64,000 nucleotides of DNA, taken from Lutibacter oricola. Its GTDB lineage: Bacteria; Bacteroidota; Bacteroidia; Flavobacteriales; Flavobacteriaceae. The stretch lies in assembly GCF_900106565.1 (NCBI RefSeq), contig NZ_FNNJ01000001.1, positions 806,001-870,000 of the forward strand, in the 5' to 3' direction. Both the position numbers and the translations under genes were made by a program. Shown here one piece after another: positions 23,971 to 33,043 of this stretch (its first letter is position 1; each line of letters starts with the position of its first letter). The notes beneath the pieces were generated by a model that saw only the letters and a program-made list of their open reading frames with translations, was not told where the DNA came from and searched no databases.

Positions 23971-24525
23971 TTAAATTGTAAACGTTCTTTTTTTCTTATG
24001 TTCACTATTCTCGTACCTTTCAACACATTCTTTGTAGATTTTAATAGCTTCTTCAGCGTTACCCCATCCTCCAGTATCAACTTTTTTCTCTTCTAAATCC
24101 TTATATACTTGAAAAAAGTGTTCAATTTCTTTCAATCTATGAGGGTTAATATCGTAAATATCTAACCTGTTACTCCAAATAGGATCAGACACAGGAACAC
24201 ATATAATTTTTTCATCAGGACCTTTTTCATCTGTCATATGGAAAACACCAATTGGTCTAACTTCCATAACAACCATTGGGTATGTTGGTTGAGAACCTAG
24301 TACTAAAACATCTAATGGATCTTGATCTAAAGCCAAAGTTTCAGGAACAAAACCATAATCTCCAGGATACATCATTGAAGAAAATAACATTCTATCAAAC
24401 CTAATTTTGTGAAGCGTAAAATCGTATTCATATTTGTTTCTACTTCCTTTAGGAATTTCAATTAAAACATCGAATGTTATGTCTGATTTTTTTGCCGATA
24501 CTTTTTCTTTTTCTTTACTACTCAT
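23971..24525 (-). CDS. ppa: Inorganic pyrophosphatase, family I
   Basis: This cytoplasmic Mg-dependent enzyme hydrolyses PPi released by biosynthesis. The 184-residue protein has the family I signatures IEIPKGSRNKYEYD, the substrate lysine/arginine region LHKIRFDRML, YPGDYGFVPET and the triple-aspartate metal site DQDPLDVLVL. The C-terminal region contains HFFQVYKDLEEKK and TGGWGNAEEA, as in the family. The N-terminal 14 residues are lysine-rich and variable. Its position next to the membrane pyrophosphatase means that two enzymes for the same substrate, one dissipating and one conserving the energy, are encoded side by side. Confidence 0.95.
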   Translation of the reverse strand: MSSKEKEKVSAKKSDITFDVLIEIPKGSRNKYEYDFTLHKIRFDRMLFSSMMYPGDYGFVPETLALDQDPLDVLVLGSQPTYPMVVMEVRPIGVFHMTDEKGPDEKIICVPVSDPIWSNRLDIYDINPHRLKEIEHFFQVYKDLEEKKVDTGGWGNAEEAIKIYKECVERYENSEHKKKRTFTI

Positions 24526-24595
24526 ATTTTATATTGATTTATTTTTAGTAAAAATACAAAAACGTTGCATTTATTATGTTATCTAAACTTAAATT

Positions 24596-27100
24596 TTAAA
24601 AATGGAACCCAAATGCTCCTTTTATTGCGAAATTATCTGCTCCGGGAATGTTTTTATAACTTCCTCTCCAAGTAAAGTCTAATCTAAAAACTTTAAATAT
24701 ATTTCCTATTCCAACACCATACTCATAATAACCGTTTTTTGGGGCAACGTAATTAATGTTTGTTGAAGCATTTAAAGCTATGTTCTCGTTAGAAATATCT
24801 CCCCAAACTCCTTTTACAGTTACAATTTCACGCAAGTTCAATTTTCTTAATAACGGTAGCCTAGAAAATAAGCGACCATTAAAATTATGTTCTAAGTGTA
24901 CACTTGCATACTGATCGGTAATAAATTCGTAATAATCTAATAGTGCATATGTATTTTCTATTGTGAAGTAAGATTGGTTACCAGGAACTACATTTAATAG
25001 TCCTAAAGGTACTTCACCAAAAGTTTTACCAGCTTCAACAGTTGCAAACATTCTACCAAAACCACCTATTAATATTGGTTGACGATAATATAATTGAATT
25101 TTATCATAACTAAAATCACTATCTAAACCACCACCTTTAATACCTTTTGTGTAATTAAGAAATAGCGTAGAATATGTACTCGATACTTCGTTGCGTTCTA
25201 CTCCGTAACCTATAGTTTTTCGGTTTGGTGTATATTTTAATGAAACATCAACTTCCGTTTGAGCTAATTCAGATTTTTTTATTCCATTTGTTTTATCAAC
25301 CCAATAATCTAGATTAAATGTATTTGGTGATGCTGATTTTAAAGTTCTATAAGATGCACCTAATTTTAATTCTAAATTCTTTTTAGGTTCAATAGACATA
25401 TATGCGCTAGACAAGTTGATAGAGGTTAATTTACTATTATCTCCACTAGCAAAAACAGCAGAAGATGCAAAACTTCTTCCTAATACATCATTAGTAGTTG
25501 TTAAACTAACCCCAATTTGTTCAATATCTCTTCTATTTCCACCACCAAAAGTTAACCTGTTTTTAGGGTTTACCATCCATTTACCAGAAATACCGTATTT
25601 AAATTGTTGGTCTTTAAATCCATATGCGGTATACCCTTGAATTCTCCAAGGCTCATTTCCGTCTATATAAGTTCTACCACCAACTCGAACTCTCCATCCT
25701 TCAACATCATTTTTGCCAATTGTTGAATAAATTGGTCCATAATCAAAATTGTTAAACTCTATGTATCCAGAACCAAGTATAGAAATTAAATTATATATAC
25801 GTTTAAATTTAGGTACCTTAGTTAAGGTGTCTAACATTTTGTAAATACCCTTTTCGTTTTTATTTAATTTTTCTTGTCTGCTTGCAGCCCAATAATCATC
25901 TTTTTTATTGTAAATTTTTTCATCATAAACATCAATTTCTTTCGAGTAAAAGTGGTCCTTTTTAATGCTGTCAAAATTATAGTTGTTATACATGGTAGTA
26001 CGTTTGCCATATAAACCTTTTGATTTGTCTTTTTTATTTATACTGAAATCAGACAACATGTAATCTCGTTTTAATAAAAAAACAGAATCGTTTAACACGT
26101 TAAATTCTTGTTCAATATAAATATCTTTTACCCAGTTAATATTTGCACTTCGGGTTGCTTGCATGTTAATTTCTTTAACGGCAAATGTGGTATCGTTTAC
26201 CCAAAAATCTCCTTTAAAAGTAAGTTCGCTTTTTCTTCGAGGGTAGTACAAAATATTGTAACACCATTTATTATCTATATAAGCACTATCTGTTAGTACA
26301 TAATTATAGGTAGAAACTCCAGAAGCTTTTGAGATAGGACTCACAAAACTTTTGTCAAATATTTTAATGTAGCTATCGTAAATATTATAGTCTACATATA
26401 AATCTTTTATAAATGCTATTACATTTTGGTTAGAATTAAACCCAGAGTTTTTATTAGCAACTAAGTCTTCTCTTAATTTTTTACCACCTTTATTTTTACC
26501 ATAAGATTTATAAACAGATTCATTAATAAAGATTGGTAAAAATGCTTTACCGGTAATTCTAGAAGTATCGATACTGTTAAAAATAAACTCCATTCCATTG
26601 AATATTTTTCTATTCATTAGAAGGCTATCAATATTATTCATATCAAATTCGAGTTTTTCATATTTCTCGTATTGATATTGGTCAAAAAGGTATACCCCAT
26701 TTTGGCGTTTTTTTGCCCAAATCTTTTTTAAGATAGCAATTGCAGGATTTCCTTTCTTTTTAACCTTACCAGAATAAATAACAACTTCTTTTAATTGAGC
26801 TGAAGTTTCTTTTAGTTCAATTTTTAAGTTGAAGGCCCTACTTTTAATATCTAAAATTTTGTTTTCGAATCCTAAAAAAGAGATTTCAATTTGATTGTAG
26901 TTTTCGTCAGCTTCTAAATAAAACTTTCCATTTTCGTCAGAAACTGTTCCAATTGTAGAACCTACAAAAACAACATTAGCAAATGGTACACTTTCTTGAT
27001 TGCTGTCTAGAACAGTACCACTAACTTTTACCTGAGAAAACCCTACAAATCCTATAAGAAATAGGAGTAAGGTTTTTATAAATTTTTCTTTCATATTCAT
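24596..27100 (-). CDS. DUF5686 and carboxypeptidase-regulatory-like domain outer-membrane protein
   Basis: The 834-residue protein has a signal peptide (ending near GFSQV) and a carboxypeptidase-regulatory-like domain (about residues 26-100, with ANVVFVGSTIGTVSDENGKF). The rest fits the DUF5686 family, beginning near NPAIAILKKIWAKK and finishing as a beta-barrel-like C terminus (FKVFRLDFTWRGSYKN). Such proteins are abundant in Flavobacteriia and probably lie in the outer membrane; no activity is known. Two methionines open the frame and either could be the start. It is 65 bp downstream of pdhB on the same strand, which may be coincidence. Confidence 0.82.
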   Translation of the reverse strand: MNMKEKFIKTLLLFLIGFVGFSQVKVSGTVLDSNQESVPFANVVFVGSTIGTVSDENGKFYLEADENYNQIEISFLGFENKILDIKSRAFNLKIELKETSAQLKEVVIYSGKVKKKGNPAIAILKKIWAKKRQNGVYLFDQYQYEKYEKLEFDMNNIDSLLMNRKIFNGMEFIFNSIDTSRITGKAFLPIFINESVYKSYGKNKGGKKLREDLVANKNSGFNSNQNVIAFIKDLYVDYNIYDSYIKIFDKSFVSPISKASGVSTYNYVLTDSAYIDNKWCYNILYYPRRKSELTFKGDFWVNDTTFAVKEINMQATRSANINWVKDIYIEQEFNVLNDSVFLLKRDYMLSDFSINKKDKSKGLYGKRTTMYNNYNFDSIKKDHFYSKEIDVYDEKIYNKKDDYWAASRQEKLNKNEKGIYKMLDTLTKVPKFKRIYNLISILGSGYIEFNNFDYGPIYSTIGKNDVEGWRVRVGGRTYIDGNEPWRIQGYTAYGFKDQQFKYGISGKWMVNPKNRLTFGGGNRRDIEQIGVSLTTTNDVLGRSFASSAVFASGDNSKLTSINLSSAYMSIEPKKNLELKLGASYRTLKSASPNTFNLDYWVDKTNGIKKSELAQTEVDVSLKYTPNRKTIGYGVERNEVSSTYSTLFLNYTKGIKGGGLDSDFSYDKIQLYYRQPILIGGFGRMFATVEAGKTFGEVPLGLLNVVPGNQSYFTIENTYALLDYYEFITDQYASVHLEHNFNGRLFSRLPLLRKLNLREIVTVKGVWGDISNENIALNASTNINYVAPKNGYYEYGVGIGNIFKVFRLDFTWRGSYKNIPGADNFAIKGAFGFHF

Positions 27101-27165
27101 TTTAATAAAAAATTCCTTTCGAGAATAAATCTCAAAAGGAATCTATAACGCAATTACTATGCCTT

Positions 27166-28146
27166 TTATTTTATGTAAAGCACGTCTTTTACTGCTTTAA
27201 TAACATCGTTGTAATTTGGTAACCACTCTTCTAATAGTACAGGAGAATATGCTGCTGGTGTATCTGCAGTTGTAATTCTTCTAACTGGAGCATCTAAATG
27301 GTCAAATATATTTTCTTGAACTTGGAATGTAATTTCAGAAGAAATACTAGCAAATGGCCAAGCTTCCTCTAATACTACTAACCTGTTTGTTTTTTTAACA
27401 GAAGTAAATATAGCTTCAAAATCCATTGGTCTAACAGTACGCATATCTAAAATTTCACAAGAAATTCCTTCTTTCGCTAATTCATCTGCAGCCTTGTAAG
27501 CTTCTTTAATTATTTTTCCAAAAGAAACAATTGTTACATCCGTTCCTTCTCTTTTTATGTCAGCAACTCCTAATGGTATAATGTATTCTCCCTCTGGAAC
27601 TTCCATTTTGTCACCATACATTTGTTCAGACTCCATAAAAATAACTGGATCGTCATCTCTAATTGCAGCCTTTAATAAACCTTTGGCATCATATGGGTTA
27701 GAAGGTATAACTACTTTTAAACCAGGTGTGTTTGCAAACCAGTTTTCAAAAGCTTGAGAGTGTGTAGCTCCTAATTGACCAGCAGAACCTGTAGGACCTC
27801 TAAAAACAATAGGACAATTTAATTGACCACCAGACATTTGTCTAATTTTTGCGGCATTATTTATAATCTGGTCAATACCAACAAGGGCAAAGTTAAAGGT
27901 CATAAATTCAACAATTGGTCTATTACCATTCATTGCAGCACCTACAGAAATTCCAGAGAAACCTAATTCAGCAATTGGAGAGTCAATAACTCTTTTTGCT
28001 CCAAATTCATCAAGCATTCCTTTTGATGCTTTATAGGCACCATTATATTCTGCAACTTCTTCACCTATTAAAAAAATAGATTCATCACGACGCATTTCTT
28101 CACTCATTGCCTCACAAATAGCTTGTCTAAATTGTAATGTCTTCAT
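27166..28146 (-). CDS. pdhB: Pyruvate dehydrogenase E1 component, beta subunit
   Basis: PdhB, with PdhA, forms the thiamine-diphosphate E1 enzyme that decarboxylates pyruvate and passes the acetyl group to lipoyl-E2. The 326-residue protein has IGEEVAEYNGAYKASKGML with the ThDP-activating glutamate, DSPIAELGFSGISVGAAM, the FMTFNFALVGIDQIINNAAK segment, and the C-terminal domain with DMRTVRPMD and EEAWPFAS. The E1-alpha and E2 genes are not in this window, so the complex is genetically split, as is usual in this group. A matched promoter lies upstream. A related 2-oxoacid dehydrogenase beta subunit is the only alternative and is less likely. Confidence 0.92.
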   Translation of the reverse strand: MKTLQFRQAICEAMSEEMRRDESIFLIGEEVAEYNGAYKASKGMLDEFGAKRVIDSPIAELGFSGISVGAAMNGNRPIVEFMTFNFALVGIDQIINNAAKIRQMSGGQLNCPIVFRGPTGSAGQLGATHSQAFENWFANTPGLKVVIPSNPYDAKGLLKAAIRDDDPVIFMESEQMYGDKMEVPEGEYIIPLGVADIKREGTDVTIVSFGKIIKEAYKAADELAKEGISCEILDMRTVRPMDFEAIFTSVKKTNRLVVLEEAWPFASISSEITFQVQENIFDHLDAPVRRITTADTPAAYSPVLLEEWLPNYNDVIKAVKDVLYIK

Positions 28147-28167
28147 TTATTTTTATTTTAAGAATTG

Positions 28168-28198
28168 CGAAAATACATAATAATCAAGCGTTTTACAA
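28168..28198 (-). promoter_or_regulatory. Promoter of pdhB
   Basis: On the minus strand TTG (28196-28198), a 20-bp spacer and TATTTTCG (28168-28175) match the Bacteroidota promoter with one deviation in the -7 element. Confidence 0.5.
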
Positions 28199-28226
28199 TC
28201 AAAAATATAGAATATTGGATATTATT

Positions 28227-28246
28227 TTACTATGCACGCATAGTAA
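28227..28246. promoter_or_regulatory. Perfect 20-bp inverted repeat, candidate operator for etfBA
   Basis: TTACTATGC and GCATAGTAA are perfect inverted arms around the dinucleotide AC. The site overlaps the expected -33 position of the etfB promoter and lies about 30 bp upstream of the pdhB -33. Size and symmetry fit a dimeric TetR-family repressor, a class that often controls fatty-acid oxidation genes. Confidence 0.55.
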
Positions 28247-28261
28247 TTTAATTTTTTTTAG

Positions 28262-28269
28262 TACATTCG
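28262..28269 (+). promoter_or_regulatory. Candidate -7 element of etfB
   Basis: TACATTCG deviates from TAnnTTTG at one base and lies 58 bp before the etfB start. It shares the TTCG ending with the divergent pdhB element. Confidence 0.35.
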
Positions 28270-28326
28270 TAGCGATTAAAAATCAAAAACACCTTAATTT
28301 TATTAAAAATTTAAACTTAACGAAGT

Positions 28327-29073
28327 ATGAAAATATTAGTTTGTATTAGTCACGTACCTGACACTACATCAAAAATTAATTTTACTGAAAACGACACGAA
28401 GTTTGATTCTAATGGAGTGCAATTTGTAATTAACCCTTACGATGAATTTGCACTTACAAGAGCAATGTGGTTTAAAGAAAAACAAGGAGCTAGCGTTACC
28501 GTAGTAAATGTTGGTAATGCGTCAACAGAAGCTACTTTAAGAAAAGCATTAGCAATTGGAGCTGATGATGCTATTAGAGTTAATGCTGAAGCAACCGATG
28601 GATTAGCAGTAGCGAAAGAACTAGCTGAGATTGTAAAAAATGGATCTTTTAATTTAGTGTTAACAGGAAAAGAATCTATAGATTATAATGGCGGTATGGT
28701 TCCTGGAATGTTAGCAACTTTACTTGATTATAACTTTGTAAATGCTTGTATTGGTCTTGAAATTGAAGGAGAAACAGCAACTGTTTCTAGAGAAATTGAT
28801 GGAGGAAAAGAAGTTTTAGCTTCGAGTTTACCATTGGTAGTAGCTGGACAAAAAGGGTTAGTAGAAGAAAAAGATCTTCGAATTCCTAATATGCGCGGTA
28901 TTATGATGGCTCGTAAAAAACCATTAACTGTTGCAGAACCTATTGGAGCAGCTGTTTCAACAGAAACAACTTCATTTGAAAAGCCAGCAGCAAAATCGGC
29001 TTGTAAAATAGTTGATGCGGATAATGTAGATGAGTTAGTAAACTTATTGCATAACGAAGCCAAAGTAATTTAA
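28327..29073 (+). CDS. etfB: Electron transfer flavoprotein beta subunit
   Basis: EtfB forms a heterodimer with EtfA that carries electrons from acyl-CoA dehydrogenases to the quinone pool. The 248-residue protein has KILVCISHVPDT at the N terminus, VINPYDEFALTRAM, the GADDAIRVNA nucleotide-site region, and the LxGKESIDYNGGMVPGMLA loop near residues 114-135. The later LRIPNMRGIMMARKKP segment corresponds to the conserved ETF-beta recognition region. The etfA gene follows after 30 bp. The preceding 20-bp palindrome suggests repression in the absence of fatty-acid substrates, which is an inference from position only. Confidence 0.95.
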   Translation: MKILVCISHVPDTTSKINFTENDTKFDSNGVQFVINPYDEFALTRAMWFKEKQGASVTVVNVGNASTEATLRKALAIGADDAIRVNAEATDGLAVAKELAEIVKNGSFNLVLTGKESIDYNGGMVPGMLATLLDYNFVNACIGLEIEGETATVSREIDGGKEVLASSLPLVVAGQKGLVEEKDLRIPNMRGIMMARKKPLTVAEPIGAAVSTETTSFEKPAAKSACKIVDADNVDELVNLLHNEAKVI

Positions 29074-29103
29074 TTAATGTCTAATCTAACATCAAAATAA
29101 TAT

Positions 29104-30066
29104 ATGTCAGTTTTAGTAGTAGCCGAATCTTCGGAAGGAAAATTAAAAAAATCTACGTTTGAAGTAGTAGCATACGGAAAAAAAGTAGCAGAACAATTAG
29201 GAACAAATATGGTTGTATTGGCAATTAATGCTAATGAACCAAACCAATTATATACATATGGGGCTGAAAAAGTACTTTCAGTAACTAACGATGCGTTAAA
29301 AACATTTAATGCAAAAATTTATGCAAATGTAATTCAGCAAGCCGCAGAAAAAGAAAGTGCAGCAGTTGTTGTAGTAGAATCAAATGCAAATGGATTGTAT
29401 GTTGCACCAATGGTGGCAGTGAGTTTAAATGCTGGTTTTGCTAGTAATGTTGTGGCTTTACCAAGTAGTACAGCACCATTTACAGTTAAAAGAAAAGCAT
29501 TTTCAAGTAAAGGGTTTAATAACACACAAATTACTACAGATGTTAAAGTAATTGCTTTAGCTAAAAATTCTTATGGTTTAGTTGAAGGTGAAGTTGCTGG
29601 AACAATTGAAGAGTTTTCACCATCTGTAATAGAAAGTGGAGTTAGCTCTACTTCAATAGAACAAACAACAGGTAAAATTACCATTGCAGATGCTGACATT
29701 GTGGTTTCTGGGGGTAGAGGATTAAAAGGACCAGAAAACTGGGGAATGGTAGAAGAGTTAGCAGAGGTTCTTGGAGCTGCAACAGCTTGTTCTAAACCAG
29801 TTTCGGATTTAGGTTGGAGGTCTCATAGTGAGCACGTTGGGCAAACAGGTAAGCCTGTAGCTTCGAATTTATACATAGCAATTGGTATTTCTGGAGCAAT
29901 TCAACATTTAGCTGGAATAAACTCTTCTAAAGTAAAAGTTGTTATAAATACAGACCCTGAAGCGCCTTTCTTTAAAGCAGCAGATTATGGTATTGTTGGC
30001 GATGCTTTTGAAGTAGTTCCAAAACTTATAGAAAAGTTGAAAAATTTTAAGGAGAATAACGCATAA
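29104..30066 (+). CDS. etfA: Electron transfer flavoprotein alpha subunit
   Basis: EtfA binds the FAD of the electron transfer flavoprotein. The 320-residue protein has an N-terminal domain starting MSVLVVAESSEGKLKKS. The C-terminal FAD-binding domain has SGGRGLKGPENWG, the conserved arginine region SDLGWRSHSEHVGQTGK, YIAIGISGAIQH and INTDPEAPFFKAADYGIVGD. Length is standard. It is second in the etfBA operon and is followed by a strong terminator. The acyl-CoA dehydrogenases and the ETF:quinone oxidoreductase that it serves are not in the window. Confidence 0.95.
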   Translation: MSVLVVAESSEGKLKKSTFEVVAYGKKVAEQLGTNMVVLAINANEPNQLYTYGAEKVLSVTNDALKTFNAKIYANVIQQAAEKESAAVVVVESNANGLYVAPMVAVSLNAGFASNVVALPSSTAPFTVKRKAFSSKGFNNTQITTDVKVIALAKNSYGLVEGEVAGTIEEFSPSVIESGVSSTSIEQTTGKITIADADIVVSGGRGLKGPENWGMVEELAEVLGAATACSKPVSDLGWRSHSEHVGQTGKPVASNLYIAIGISGAIQHLAGINSSKVKVVINTDPEAPFFKAADYGIVGDAFEVVPKLIEKLKNFKENNA

Positions 30067-30087
30067 TTTTACTAAATTGTGCCTCCT

Positions 30088-30140
30088 AAAAGGCTGTCTG
30101 ATAATTGGACCTTTGTCCTTTAATCAGACAGCCTTTTTTT
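30088..30140 (+). terminator. Terminator of etfBA with nested hairpin
   Basis: GGCTGTCTGAT (30092-30102) pairs with ATCAGACAGCC (30123-30133), extended by A and T runs. The loop contains a second stem, GGAC-CTTT-GTCC (30107-30118). Confidence 0.88.
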
Positions 30141-30151
30141 AATTTTAATTT

Positions 30152-30763
30152 ATGAGTTTAGTTAGACTTAACATAAAAGGTATTTCTTACAGTCAAACAC
30201 AAAGTGGGGCATATGCATTGGTTTTAAGTGAGGTGGATGGTTCTAGAACCTTACCCATTGTTATTGGAGCTTTTGAAGCACAATCTATAGCAATAGCACT
30301 TGAAAAAGAAATAAAACCTCCACGACCTTTAACCCACGATCTTTTTAAAAGCTTTGCAGATAGGTTTCAAATTGTAATAAAACAAGTTATTATACATAAG
30401 TTAGTAGACGGTGTTTTTTACTCGAGCCTAATTTGCGAACGTGATGGTATTGAAGAAATTATTGATACTAGAACATCAGATGCAATTGCTCTGGCTACAA
30501 GGTTTGATGCTCCAATTTTTACTTACGAGAATATTTTAGATAAAGCAGGGATTTATTTAAAAATAAATGAAGAGGATGAAGAAGTAAGCGAAGGAGAATT
30601 TAGTTTAGATGATTTAATTGAAGATGAAGAGGTGGAAGCTGAAGATAGTACGTTTTCAAAAGATACTTTGAAACAACTAACTGAAAAATTAGAAAAAGCA
30701 GTTCAAAATGAAGACTACGAATTGGCTGCTAAAATTAGAGATGAAATAAATAAACGATCATAA
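30152..30763 (+). CDS. Bifunctional nuclease (DUF151) family protein with UVR motif
   Basis: The 203-residue protein has a DUF151/BFN domain over about residues 1-130 (LPIVIGAFEAQSIAIALEK, RPLTHDLFKSF, DTRTSDAIALATRFDAPIF). An acidic linker follows (EEDEEVSEGEF), then a C-terminal UvrB/UvrC-type motif (LEKAVQNEDYELAAKIRDEI). The domain name comes from a plant nuclease, but bacterial members are not proven nucleases. The UVR motif is a helical hairpin for protein contacts. It is followed 1 bp later by the nucleoside transporter gene, so the two are translated from one message, a pairing I would expect to be conserved in the family. Confidence 0.87.
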   Translation: MSLVRLNIKGISYSQTQSGAYALVLSEVDGSRTLPIVIGAFEAQSIAIALEKEIKPPRPLTHDLFKSFADRFQIVIKQVIIHKLVDGVFYSSLICERDGIEEIIDTRTSDAIALATRFDAPIFTYENILDKAGIYLKINEEDEEVSEGEFSLDDLIEDEEVEAEDSTFSKDTLKQLTEKLEKAVQNEDYELAAKIRDEINKRS

Positions 30764-30764
30764 A

Positions 30765-32159
30765 ATGATAAAAAAAATAAGTTTATCTGCATTACTTTTT
30801 TTTTGCACGCTTACATTTAACGCCCAAGAAACAATTCAGCAAACCATAATACCTAATCAAGGATTTTCTATAACATCGTTATGGCGAGGGGTTTTAGGTA
30901 TGTTTTCATTATTGATTGTGGCCTATTTATTTAGTAGTAATAGAAAAGCAATAAATTGGAAAACTGTAGGAGCTGGTTTATCAGCTCAATTATTAATAGC
31001 TGTTGGAGTTTTAAAAGTACCTTTTATACAAGCAACTTTTGAATTTGTTGGTGGTGTTTTTATTAAAATATTAGATTTTACAAGAGCTGGAAGTGAGTTT
31101 TTACTAGGAGGAATGATGAATACAGAATCATACGGTTTTATTTTCGCCTTTCAGGTTTTACCAACTATAATTTTCTTTTCTGCATTAACATCGTTACTGT
31201 TTTATTTAGGGATTATTCAAAAGGTTGTACAAGGTTTAGCTTGGTTATTAACTAAATTATTAAAAATATCTGGTGCTGAAAGTTTATCAGTTGCTGGAAA
31301 TATATTTTTAGGGCAAACTGAAGCTCCATTAATGATTAAAGCCTACTTGGAACGTATGACTCGTTCTGAAATTTTATTGGTAATGATTGGTGGAATGGCA
31401 ACAGTTGCAGGTGGTGTTTTAGCAGCTTATATTGGTTTTTTAGGAGGAGAAGATCCTGCTTTAAGATTGGTTTTTGCAAAGCATTTATTAGCAGCATCAG
31501 TAATGGCGGCACCAGGAGCAATTGTAATTTCAAAAATGTTATGTCCACAAACTGAAAAAGTAAATACTGATGTAAGTGTTTCACAAGAAAAAATAGGATC
31601 AAATGTATTAGATGCAATTTCTAACGGAACAACAGAAGGTTTAAAATTAGCCGTAAACGTAGCAGCAATGTTACTTGTTTTTATAGCTTTTATAGCAATG
31701 ATAAATTACGGTTTTGGTAAAATTGGTTACTATACTGGTTTAAACAGTTTGTTAGCAGAATACACTCCATATAAATCATTTTCTATTGAATCTATTTTAG
31801 GAATTGTTTTTGCGCCATTAATGTGGTTAATTGGTGTAGCAAAAGAAGATGTAATGATGATGGGGCAATTACTGGGTATAAAATTAGCAGCAAGTGAATT
31901 TGTTGGATATATTCAATTAGCAGGGTTAAAAGATGTAACAAGTGCATCTCACTTTACATATAATAAATCGGTAATTATGGCAACGTATATGTTATGTGGT
32001 TTTGCAAACTTTGCTTCTATAGGAATTCAAATTGGAGGTATTGGATCTTTAGCGCCTGGTAAACGTAAGTTATTGTCAGAATTTGGAATGAGAGCCTTAT
32101 TAGGTGGTTCATTAGCATCGTTATTATCTGCTACAATAGCAGGTATGATTTTAGGGTAG
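30765..32159 (+). CDS. CNT-family concentrative nucleoside transporter
   Basis: The 464-residue inner-membrane protein imports nucleosides with Na+ or H+. It has the CNT signatures: the GNIFLGQTEAPLMIKAY loop (substrate-binding Gln-Thr-Glu), the gate helix after SYGFIFAFQVLP, APGAIVISKML, and the late SEFVGYIQLAGLKDVTSASHFTYNKS segment. An unusual feature is the first hydrophobic segment followed by a Gln-rich stretch (NAQETIQQTI), which looks like a cleavable signal or an extra N-terminal helix. It follows the DUF151 gene by one base and precedes thyA by 32 bp, consistent with a nucleotide-supply gene group. Confidence 0.92.
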   Translation: MIKKISLSALLFFCTLTFNAQETIQQTIIPNQGFSITSLWRGVLGMFSLLIVAYLFSSNRKAINWKTVGAGLSAQLLIAVGVLKVPFIQATFEFVGGVFIKILDFTRAGSEFLLGGMMNTESYGFIFAFQVLPTIIFFSALTSLLFYLGIIQKVVQGLAWLLTKLLKISGAESLSVAGNIFLGQTEAPLMIKAYLERMTRSEILLVMIGGMATVAGGVLAAYIGFLGGEDPALRLVFAKHLLAASVMAAPGAIVISKMLCPQTEKVNTDVSVSQEKIGSNVLDAISNGTTEGLKLAVNVAAMLLVFIAFIAMINYGFGKIGYYTGLNSLLAEYTPYKSFSIESILGIVFAPLMWLIGVAKEDVMMMGQLLGIKLAASEFVGYIQLAGLKDVTSASHFTYNKSVIMATYMLCGFANFASIGIQIGGIGSLAPGKRKLLSEFGMRALLGGSLASLLSATIAGMILG

Positions 32160-32191
32160 TTATTGGTAAAGGATAAAGGGTTTATAGCATA

Positions 32192-33016
32192 ATGAAACAA
32201 TATTTAGATTTAATAAAACACGTTAGAGATAACGGTATTGGAAAAGAAGATAGAACAGGAACGGGAACAAAAAGTGTATTTGGCTATCAAATGCGTTTTG
32301 ATTTAAGTGAAGGTTTTCCGATGTTAACTACTAAAAAGTTGCATTTAAAATCTATTATTCACGAGTTGTTATGGTTTTTAAAAGGCGAAACCAACATTGA
32401 GTATTTAAAAGAAAACAATGTAAAAATTTGGGATGCTTGGGCTGATGAAAATGGAGATTTAGGGCCAGTATACGGACACCAATGGAGAAATTGGAATAGT
32501 GAGGGGATAGACCAAATTACTGAAGTTATTGAGACTATTAAAACAAATCCAGATAGTAGAAGAATGATTGTTACTGCTTGGAATCCAAGCGTGTTGCCAG
32601 ATACTTCTGTTTCGTTTTCAGAAAATGTTTCAAATGGTAAAGCAGCTTTGCCACCTTGTCATGCATTTTTTCAGTTTTATGTTACTGATGGTAAATTGTC
32701 TTGTCAGTTATACCAACGCAGTGCGGATATATTTTTAGGAGTACCATTTAATATTGCATCTTACGCTTTATTAAATATGATGATGGCGCAAGTTTGTGGT
32801 TTAGAGCCTGGAGATTTTGTGCATACTTTTGGAGATGCACACATATATAACAATCACATAGATCAAATAAATTTGCAACTATCTAGAGAGCCACGATCAT
32901 TGCCAACAATGAAAATAAATCCTGATGTTAAAAACATATTCGATTTTACTTACGATGACTTTACTGTAGAAGACTACGACCCACACCCACATATTAAAGG
33001 GAAAGTATCGGTATAG
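32192..33016 (+). CDS. thyA: Thymidylate synthase
   Basis: ThyA methylates dUMP to dTMP with methylenetetrahydrofolate, producing dihydrofolate that FolA recycles. The 274-residue protein has the dUMP-binding arginine in [12 protein letters not shown], the paired arginines in [14 protein letters not shown], the catalytic cysteine in [11 protein letters not shown], and [18 protein letters not shown]. It is about ten residues longer than the E. coli enzyme because of an insertion (near [14 protein letters not shown]) just before the catalytic loop. The folA gene is three genes downstream on the same strand. Confidence 0.97.
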   Translation: MKQYLDLIKHVRDNGIGKEDRTGTGTKSVFGYQMRFDLSEGFPMLTTKKLHLKSIIHELLWFLKGETNIEYLKENNVKIWDAWADENGDLGPVYGHQWRNWNSEGIDQITEVIETIKTNPDSRRMIVTAWNPSVLPDTSVSFSENVSNGKAALPPCHAFFQFYVTDGKLSCQLYQRSADIFLGVPFNIASYALLNMMMAQVCGLEPGDFVHTFGDAHIYNNHIDQINLQLSREPRSLPTMKINPDVKNIFDFTYDDFTVEDYDPHPHIKGKVSV

Positions 33017-33043
33017 ATTTTTAAAATAATAATTTTATTAGCT

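Noticed and set aside
28728-29063. 111-residue minus-strand open frame inside etfB
   Set aside because: It lies wholly inside a strongly conserved gene and looks like a shadow.
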